Part shown: positions 55,206-64,000 of the stretch, piece after piece
How the letters are laid out: each line of letters begins with the position of its first letter
Position numbering within the stretch: the first letter of the stretch is position 1
Assembly: GCF_963678635.1 (NCBI RefSeq)
Contig: NC_087066.1
Span: 21,051,996 to 21,115,995, forward strand
DNA: 64,000 nt
Direction of reading: 5' to 3'
Origin: Symsagittifera roscoffensis
Lineage: Eukaryota; Xenacoelomorpha; Acoela; Convolutidae
Made by a program: the position numbers and the translations under genes
The notes under the pieces: model-generated
What the model saw: the letters and a program-made list of their open reading frames with translations, nothing else
What the model was told of the DNA's origin: nothing
Databases searched by the model: none

Positions 55206-58200
55206 TTCTAGTAAAACTGATGAGATTTTGCATGTGGTGATGTCTCTCCTCATGACTTCAACCATGTGCCACACCTAAATTGGAAGTTCATTTGAGCCGG
55301 GAGATTGACTTGAATCCAGGAGATTGACTTGAAATCCCTAAGGCTCAACATTTTGGGGTGAAAACTCGACCGAATACATAAGTTTGTTATTCTGAACGGA
55401 TAAAATTATTTTGTGCAATATTTTGAATTAAAGAAACGGACCTTTAAAAACAAAGTGTTTGAAGAAATAAGAGCTGAGAAAGGAGGTAGTTGACGGCAGT
55501 TAACTCAAAAAAGAAACGATTTATACTTAAAAGTGAGGGGTATCCTCAATCCAATTGTGTGGGCTTTTTCAGTCAGAGTTGATTTTTTTCTGTGGACTGT
55601 ATTCATGTCCCATCAAATTTCAGTTTTCAAAAAGCAGAAAATTTTTCGGAAGCTGAAAATTTTTAAAAAAATCGTATCCGAACAGAATTAAACTTCTATT
55701 ATGAAAATTTGTTAACCTTATCGTTTAATCAGAAAAAACACCCGCTTGTCTTTTTAATATAGGTCGTCGTATCAATTAGAGAAAATTCTTACCTTTTGAT
55801 TTGAACCTTTATAAAAAACCTGCAAAAAACGTCAACAAAATTTAGCTGTAGAAATCACAAAAAACTTGCCGAGATAATTCATAAAAAAAGAAAATAGAAA
55901 AATAGTAGACAATCTGCTTTTTTTGTTCAAGTCAGTTCAATTTTCTCTATAGAACAATAGCAAACAGTTAGTTTTTGAGTGGAAAGTCAAATTTTTTTTA
56001 GTTTGATGTAGATTTGGAAGAAAAGTACAAAATTGATAAGTTTTTCAGCAAATCTCTGAAAATTTTATTGCGAATCTAGTCATACAAGATTTTGATCTTC
56101 GAAAAACGTTATAGAAATGGAGGAAAAGTGAGTTTGCTGAAAAGTATTGAGAGACGGACTGAGTTAGGTTTTGGGTAGTGATTTAAATCAGCCTTTGACT
56201 CATTATCGGAGGACTTTTTGATCATACTCATTTTTTTCAGAATAATCAAAAAATTCATTTTTTTGTCAGTTGCATCTCAGCTGTAAATTGTAAGCTTTGG
56301 TACTCAAAACTTGGTTCAGATGTAAACTTTTCGATTGTTTCCCTAAATAGATATTTACTTTGTAGGCAAACCCTATTTTGGACAAAATACAAGATCCGAA
56401 AATGTTGAAAAAGCCCTATGAAAAAACCCTTATCGTAATCCTCGAAAAAGAAGTCACTGGAAACTTTTTTTCTTGTAGATTAAGTCAAGAAGATTGAACT
56501 GTTTATAATTGAAAATTATCAAATGTTGAATTCCAAATTTTTTTTCTGAATATTGAAAAATAGTTTTTGAAGTTTTTTTTTGAAATTTGCTTCTTATTAA
56601 TTGATTAAGAAAATCCATAAACAAAGATTTTACTTTAATCAAGAAAGCCATGAAAAAATATATCTGTGAATAACTTGTACTGATTGGTTGATTTAGAAAA
56701 AATAATAAAAAAGGCTCGGTGCTGATTGTTTCAGTTTTAATTTAGCTATACCAAATGATGCTAAATTCATTTTGGTTTTTTTTTTATTTGGAAAACAATT
56801 GGACAAAATAACAAATTTCATATATTGTTTTAGACCATGCAATCGACTTGAATACACCGAGACCTTTCCTGCAATTTTAGACAAAATAGACTATGCGATC
56901 CACGTTTGGTTACATTTTTTCCGCAAAGGCATAATTTTGCAAATATTTGAACCTAGGAGAATTTCAGTTGTAGTTCTTAGCTGCTGACTTCTCAATTTTT
57001 ATCTTAGAAATTCACAAGGAAAAACATTCAAATTTTTTTGCATCAGTAGGTTCCATTTTCAGAATCAGTTGAGAGTTTTCATTATCAACAATCGGCAAGG
57101 TCCATTGTAATTAGACTTCGAATTTCGGAGCTAGTTCACTTTTTGCTGGATCTAACCAAGATTTCAATTCATCCTTATATGCTCTACCCATGTGCTTTAA
57201 ACCAAACTTGCGGTCTGTGTTCGAAAAAATAGGTCAGAGATTTATGTGATCACGTTCAATTTTGCTATAAATGAAAAATCTCAAAGAAAAATATTTTTTC
57301 TGTCGGCGAGTTTTTTGTCATTTCAAAATCAAATCATTCGGATCCAAGCTTTTTTGGCGTTTTTTTTTCGACTTTAGTTTAAAGCATCGGGTATTTCTTT
57401 TTGTGTTCTGTCCCCTAAAAATAGGTAGAAAACTTCAATGAAAAGGCACTTCGGTTTAGTTTAGAAGCAGTATGTTTTCTTTATTCCTTCGGTCAAATAT
57501 CCTCCGGTCAACTATCCTCCGGTCACCTATTTGAGTAATTTCTCGTAATTCAAAACATTGTTCATGAACCTGCTACTGCTCCTTTATGAAATCTCCTTTC
57601 CATCTGTACTTTTTGTACAAAAGTATAAAATTCGCTGTGTATTTAAACAAGAAAAAAAGTAATACGATCTGCATCACTTCTGCATTTGTGAATTTTGTAT
57701 TATAATAAAGATTTTAAATCTGATGAAGGTTTATTTAACTACACTGAAAATGAATTTGATTCAATTAATTTTCTTACTGAATTAATATTTTTCAATCAAA
57801 CGTTGAAACAACAAGGTTTTTGAGAAACCTTTTTTCAAATAATTGTACCCGATTCCAACTGTTCTTACCAACAACCACAACAATTGTTTGTCGTTGCTTA
57901 GCCAAAGTTTCTTTTTTAAGAGTTTCAAGTAACCAATCAAAATCTAAAATTAAAGAAGATAGTTTCGTATAACAACGGGAAGAACTCCCGTTGTTACACA
58001 AAATTGAAAACTCACACTTACTGTTGCTGTATTTTGAGGAAAAAAAATGTTTTCTTACTAATTTTATTCTGTTTAGGACAGACAACGTTTGATTACATTA
58101 AGAGTAAAAATAACGTAGAATCAACTGAATTTTGGAATTGATTTTCAAATCATATAATTAGTTATTCACTTTCTCTGCATTTTCTTGAGAAAAATAGTTT

Positions 58201-58476
58201 TGAATTTTATCACTGCATCAGTGTTTTAGTTCTCTACAAACAAATTTTTTTCAAAGACGAGTCGAACTTGGATGTAGGGAGGCTTGTTCAAATTGTACTT
58301 CTTGATCGTGAACACAATTTTTCCTCCATTGTAACTTACTATGTCATATACTTTTTTAAAGATAGCCAGTAATTGATCCATTGACGACACTTGGACAGAA
58401 TAAGTGTTCCAATATAGGAACGAGTCCGAGGTTTTCCCAATGTGAAAAACAGTATTTCTGATTGCAGATATTCTGT

Positions 58477-58779
58477 TTATTTCTCTTCGCCAAGATCAAC
58501 TTGTTGTTGCTTCTCGAGTTGTCCCAATTCATTTGACATGGATAATCGGAGTTTTTTTAAACAACCAAATCTCCCATTTTTTTGATTTTTTAAAAATTCA
58601 AAAAATTGGGAGTAGCATTTCTTCTGCGGTTTATTTTTGAAAAGAAGATCAACGTGATTGGCAAAAAAATCCATAAAATGATTGGAGATAAGATAAATTT
58701 TAAAGTGAACAGTGTGAGTCAGCTGTTTTCTATATATGGAAGTATTAACAAAATGGAAGGCTTTGTAATAAACTTTCAA
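58477..58779 (-). pseudogene. Array ORFs B and A-leader fused, unit IV
   Basis: This is 100 codons. The first half (YRKQLTHTVHFKIYLISNHF and KNKPQKKCYSQF) is ORF B with its stop lost. The last part (MSNELGQLEKQQQVDLGEEK) is the leader seen before ORF A in unit III. The rest of ORF A continues in other frames to 58260. Confidence 0.4.
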
Positions 58780-60429
58780 AGTTGGAAATTGCGTTCTCCT
58801 CTATAAACCAATAAATCCGAGCAAAAACCTTTGTTCCAATTGACTGTTGCTATTTGCCAAGCTCTTATCGGATTTTTCTCAGGCTATATTCAATAATCGC
58901 AGTTATTTTTCAGTTTCTAGTAAGATTTGAGAAAAACTTATAATCACTTTAGACTTTGTCGCTGGCCATGACTTCTTGTTCCTTGGAAGTATGCAAATTC
59001 CATTAATTACAAGAGGAACAACTCTCAGCCATACTTTTTAGAGTCTGGACCAGTTTTGCCAGTAAAATCAAGAAATCGACTGTCTTTACGCTTCGAACAA
59101 ACAGATTCTATTCAAGTATTCAATTGGCTTACTTGAGGAAATTTACGCAAGCTGAGATTAGATTGAGCACAGAAGAAACGCCTAGCATTGCAATGAAATG
59201 ACTTGTAGGGAGGAAATAGAGAAAACTTACCTGAGTTCTTATCAAAATGTCGCATCAACTCAAAATCTGGGATCATTGTTTTTAGAGTGAATTTTTTGTG
59301 CAGTACAAACGCAAAGAATAAAGCTGTTTATTGAAATTAACTGATTATTTTCATGATGGATATTGAGCTGTTTATGATAGTTTGGTCAGTTTTGTTTTAG
59401 AGTAATTGAACTAAATTAAAATTTTCTTCAAAATTAGCAGCCTCATTTTTGCAAACAACAACGAAAAAATTGAAAAAAGACCTTACATTACACTTACAAC
59501 AATTTTTTATCGAATTTTTTATTGTTTGTCAATTTATTATGTGCTATGCATTTTTTTTTCATTAAAAAAGAGTTTTCTTGCTAATGAGCTAAAGATTTTG
59601 TCTCTCATGTACCTTCTACATTTTTCAATATTTGGCTAATCATTCGCGGGAACTTTGAAGAATCATTTGAAGTAATTTTAGGTTTAAAATGTAAAATGAA
59701 AACATTGAACATAATGAAAATTTTCATTTTAAAGATTTTTTTTCATTCCATTCATTCGAAAGTCTTTCTACTTTTTTTGAAAATTTCTTAGGCATAATCA
59801 ACTTCTAACCTCTGTCTGTGACTCTCTTATTCTTGAGTTTTGCCATTCTGTTAAGATTTTGATGAGGAGAATTCATCAATTTTATGAATCGAGAAATTTT
59901 GGGTACCAAACTCAAAAAGAAGACAATACCTCATTCGTTCTACCCTTGATTGGTTTTGATTTTTCTGATAAACATTTTTTATCATTCATTTGTTTTGAAT
60001 TTTGAAATCTTTAAAACCACATTTTTTTTATTAAAGGAAGAAAACTTTCGTTTACTGTATCTAAATTGCGGCTAGATTCTGATTAAATTTATCATAGACT
60101 TCAACTTAAGAAAAATTCAAAAAAAAATCAAATAATAAATAATTGTCAATCAATTTCTTCAATTTGATATTATAAAAAATTTTTTGTTCTGTAGAGAACT
60201 GATTGTTTGAAATTTTAATGAAATTTTTAACCATTTGTCCAAAACTTAATTTTGCTTTTTCTAAAAAAACTGATAAAAAAGTGCAGCTAAATGGTTTTTG
60301 AGAAATTTTCCACAAGAATGCAAAAGTTTTAAAGAATTTGAATTTTTTGCAGAATTCAGTTTTTAAAAGATTAGGATAAGAAAAATGTAAAAAACTTTGC
60401 AAGATGCAAAACTGTACTTTTTGACGTTT

Positions 60430-60474
60430 GCTATCATTCAAGACGCTATCATTCAAGACGCTATCATTCAAGAC
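60430..60474 (+). repeat. 15-bp minisatellite, three copies
   Basis: GCTATCATTCAAGAC is repeated three times exactly. The equivalent sites in the other units (for example 61136) have one copy, so it is a local expansion. Confidence 0.95.
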
Positions 60475-61308
60475 GAAGAAAGTCAAACGAAGAAACTCAT
60501 CGCTTTCGATCATCATATTTAAAAAAAAATTGTTTCAATTTTCCTACTTTACAAAAATCTGAGTGATAAATTTCGCTAAATGTGAAACTCCAGCAAAAAT
60601 GTTTTTTTTTAAGAGCTAAGAAACTGCTGAATGTTTTGCAATATGTTTTTTTTTTCAAATTTTTTCATTATTTGTGCATGCTATGCGTCAAGTTGTTCTC
60701 GGTGTTTGCTCAGATTAACTTCAATAATCGTAAATTTTTTTCCCTTTCTAGTAAGATTTGAGAAAAACTTAAAATCACATCAGACATGTCTCAATTAAAT
60801 GAAAATTTGAAAAAAAATCAAATTAATTAAATATCTCTATCAATCTTTTCAGTTGACATTAAATAAAGCATTTTTTTGTAGAAAATTGGACAGTGGATAC
60901 TTTTCATGAAAGTTTTAACTATTTTGTCCCAAAAACAAATTTGCTTTTTTAAAACTACTGAGAAAAAAGTGAAGCTAAATGGTTTTTGAAAATTTTTTCC
61001 ACAAGAATACGAAGGTTCTTATAAATTTAATTTTTTTGCAGGATTCAAAATTGTCAAGATTTCGTAAGAAATTTGCTAAAAAAAATTGTAAAAAATTTTG
61101 CCAGATGCAAAACTGTAGAGGTTTTTTGACGTGTGCTATTGTTCAAGATGAATGATAGAAAACAAAACGAAGAAATTAATCGCTTTCAATCAACATAATT
61201 ACAAAACTATTTTTGCAATTTTCCCACGTTACAAAAATCTGAGTGATTTATTTTGCCAAATGTGAAAATTCTGCAGAAAACTTTCATCTTCAGAGCTAAA
61301 AAGTTGCT

Positions 61309-63199
61309 GACTTTTTTTGCAATATGTTCATCTTTTTCTAAACTTTTTTAATCATTTGTGCATGAGGTTTTTGAAACGACGCAAATTTTATAATGACTTT
61401 TTAAACTTGCTTGCGAACCTAATTTGGAATTATTTGCACCATGAAAGTTTTTTTGATGATTTTTTTAAAGCAAATGTGCAAAATTTGTTTTGAAGTTTTT
61501 TGCTTGATGCATAATTCTTTTGTCGTTTTTCAACAAAAAACGCAAAAATGTGTTTTTTTTCTAATGATAAAACACAAAACGCATTTTTGCTCAAACCTGT
61601 TATGATTTGGTCAGATTTTTCAAATAAAGTAATTGTTGAGTTTGAATGCTAGTTCCTATCTCAAACTTAGTTTTTGGAACTTTTGGATAACGTTCACGTA
61701 AAAATAGATTTTGCTTAATGATAAAAGTAAAACAAAAAAAATCATACAAACTGATTGAAAACACATGATTTCAAAAAAATATGCAAATATGAATTTCACT
61801 CTTGAAAGAAAGTGCGAAAAATTGATAAGTACACGCCAGATTCATCTTCTTCACTGGTAAATTAAGCAAATCGTTCATCGATTAGGTCCCGTTATTTGAG
61901 TCAAGAACATCGGGATTTTCAATACCAACATTAGCTGCAATCTCAGATTTCATCATCATCATCGGTCCAATTTGATTCTGGTGATTTCTCCTTTCATTAC
62001 TTCAGTCATGTGCCACATTTGAAACTAATTTGAGCCCAGAAAATCCCGGAGATTGACTTGACTTCCCAAAGGCTCAACTTTTTGGGGTGAAATCTCAACC
62101 GAATAGTTAAGTTTGTTATTCTGGGCGGATAGAATCAATTTGTAAAGCAAATTGAATTGATGAAAAAGACTGATTAAAAAAAGTGTTTGAAGGAATCAGA
62201 GCTGACAGAGGAGGTGGTTGGCCGTATTTAACTTAGAAATGAAACTATTTTCACTTAAAAAAGAGGGGTATTGTCAATTCAAAGGTGTGAGTTAATTCAG
62301 ATGGAATTGGTTTCCTTCTTCGGACTGTAGTCATATCCAATTGGAGTTCAGAATTGAAAAAGCAGGAATACTTTTGGAAGCTTAATTTTTGTAAAAAAAA
62401 AACGTATCCGACCAGAATTAAACTTCTATTTTGAAACTTTTTTTTCACTTTGTGGTTTAATCAAAACAAACATCCACTTGTCTAATTAATATGATTGTCG
62501 TATCCAATTAGAAAAAGTTTCACCTCATAAGGACTTCAATCTTCCAAAAAATGAAAAATTATATGAAAAAACTGCAAAGAAATTGTTCACAAAGTTTTTG
62601 CTGAACAAATTAGAACACTCTTTGAAATTGTCTCCTGGTCAGCTATACTTTTCTTCAGCCTAAAAAAAAATAAGTTTTTTTTTTATATTTGTGTTTTTTG
62701 ACATAACGTTTGAAATTGACAAGTGCTTGTATTGCACTGCGTACTTGTGGTCGATCGTAGAAAGTATACCTCGCAAGTTTTTGTGTTCAGGCTCAATTTT
62801 GGTAGAACTTGAAAATCTCAAAGCAAAATCGTTCGTAAAATTCTTTTGTGATTCAATCTTCTAAGCGTTTCTCTTGCTTATGTAGTGGATCCTTGGAGTC
62901 TCATTTTGTGTTCCGTCTACAAAAAACTAAAAAACGTCCATAAAAAGGGACTTCGATTTAGTTTAGAAGCGTTGAATAATTTTATTTCCTCCGTTTATTT
63001 CACTTAAATGTGATTCAAAATGTTTTCACATCGAAGATAATTAAAAACATTAGTAAAGTTTTTGAATTTTGGGTTTCGTTTACGCTCTTTCAAATGTTTA
63101 AAGTAATTTTAAGCACTTTTAAACACTCAATTGATACAACATTCTAGTTGAGAGCTCCCAAAGTAAAAAATGTTGCACTGCGAAAGCGTTGTTCTCCGC
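61309..63199 (+). repeat. 1.89-kb recent tandem duplication, first copy
   Basis: The first 800 bases recur at 63200-64000 at a constant offset of 1891 with no difference that I could find. The junction is at 63199/63200, where TTCTCCGCGCA meets CTTTTTTGCAATATG. Confidence 0.85.
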
Positions 63200-64000
63200 G
63201 CACTTTTTTGCAATATGTTCATCTTTTTCTAAACTTTTTTAATCATTTGTGCATGAGGTTTTTGAAACGACGCAAATTTTATAATGACTTTTTAAACTTG
63301 CTTGCGAACCTAATTTGGAATTATTTGCACCATGAAAGTTTTTTTGATGATTTTTTTAAAGCAAATGTGCAAAATTTGTTTTGAAGTTTTTTGCTTGATG
63401 CATAATTCTTTTGTCGTTTTTCAACAAAAAACGCAAAAATGTGTTTTTTTTCTAATGATAAAACACAAAACGCATTTTTGCTCAAACCTGTTATGATTTG
63501 GTCAGATTTTTCAAATAAAGTAATTGTTGAGTTTGAATGCTAGTTCCTATCTCAAACTTAGTTTTTGGAACTTTTGGATAACGTTCACGTAAAAATAGAT
63601 TTTGCTTAATGATAAAAGTAAAACAAAAAAAATCATACAAACTGATTGAAAACACATGATTTCAAAAAAATATGCAAATATGAATTTCACTCTTGAAAGA
63701 AAGTGCGAAAAATTGATAAGTACACGCCAGATTCATCTTCTTCACTGGTAAATTAAGCAAATCGTTCATCGATTAGGTCCCGTTATTTGAGTCAAGAACA
63801 TCGGGATTTTCAATACCAACATTAGCTGCAATCTCAGATTTCATCATCATCATCGGTCCAATTTGATTCTGGTGATTTCTCCTTTCATTACTTCAGTCAT
63901 GTGCCACATTTGAAACTAATTTGAGCCCAGAAAATCCCGGAGATTGACTTGACTTCCCAAAGGCTCAACTTTTTGGGGTGAAATCTCAACCGAATAGTTA
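63200..64000 (+). repeat. 1.89-kb recent tandem duplication, second copy (runs off the window)
   Basis: This is identical by eye to 61309-62109, including the peptide-core region (about 63746-63863). Zero divergence contrasts with the strongly diverged older units. Confidence 0.85.

Larger units (their letters stand above)
51401..57544 (-). repeat. Tandem array unit III
   Basis: This is the longest unit. It has ORF A (51421-51675), ORF B (51806-51946), the TCGACTGTCTTTACGCG landmark (52268), the peptide-core region (54863-55205), and the AACAATCGGCAAGGTCCA landmark (57087). Divergence from the other units is substantial. Confidence 0.75.
57545..63199 (-). repeat. Tandem array unit IV
   Basis: It has the same order of landmarks as unit III: 57545 start, ORF A/B region 58250-58780, CGACTGTCTTTACGC at 59077, the peptide core at 61855-61972, and the end near 63000. 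Internally it repeats the GACGTGTGCTA...CATTTGTGCATG section (60420-60680 and 61120-61370). Confidence 0.7.

Overview
The window is about 64 kb of very AT-rich eukaryotic DNA with one 200-base assembly gap (39887-40086). I see no housekeeping gene, rRNA, tRNA or CRISPR. Nearly everything that can be named is mobile or repeated DNA. The mix (Ty3-type env-bearing retroelement, MULE with a FLYWCH finger, short Helentron-like repeats, tandem arrays) suggests an invertebrate animal genome in a gene-poor, repeat-rich region. AT-rich groups such as rotifers, flatworms or cnidarians would fit, but the sequence alone does not decide this.

Layout. 1-8.4 kb: a cluster of about 545-bp non-autonomous repeats with a 5'-terminal hairpin, a 10-bp asymmetric inverted repeat and a 3' hairpin (Helentron/HINE-like), partly carried in a 2.12-kb tandem segmental duplication. 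9.3-12.3 kb: a decayed MULE transposase with an N-terminal FLYWCH finger, then three tandem 115-bp repeats. 13.3-13.7 kb: a diverged, reverse-oriented fragment of the same LTR family that dominates the centre. 13.7-16.3 kb: a 1.17-kb repeat, two and a half copies. 17.4-18.7 kb: a second Helentron-like end and a second, deleted MULE copy.

20.3-39.9 kb: one large LTR retroelement, read on the minus strand, about 19.6 kb. Order in its sense direction (right to left): 5' LTR (38645 to the gap), leader with repeats, an unrecognised N-terminal ORF region, Ty3-type capsid, CCHC nucleocapsid with a long Asn/Ser/Arg-rich linker, protease, RT, truncated RNase H, integrase with HHCC, DD35E and GPY/F module, a short two-membrane-segment ORF, Pro/Ser/Thr-rich ORFs, an envelope-like glycoprotein, and a further ORF of about 559 codons downstream of env, then a 1.6-kb 3' untranslated stretch and the 3' LTR (20323-21650). 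The two LTRs differ at only 5 positions plus 2 homopolymer indels over about 1.24 kb. The insertion therefore looks young, yet its genes carry frameshifts, in-frame stops, a lost protease aspartate and a missing RNase H body. This suggests a defective copy mobilised in trans, partly overlaid by possible assembly errors.

40.1-64 kb: a fold-back minisatellite, a second minisatellite sharing motifs with the LTR, an unremarkable stretch, then a degenerate tandem array (42.8 kb to the window end) of multi-kilobase units. Minus-strand reading frames recur in these units, including a 46-codon ORF of identical length in two of them and a short peptide core in three. The last 800 bases match 61.31-62.11 kb with no difference that I can see, so there is either a very recent 1.89-kb tandem duplication or an assembly duplication.
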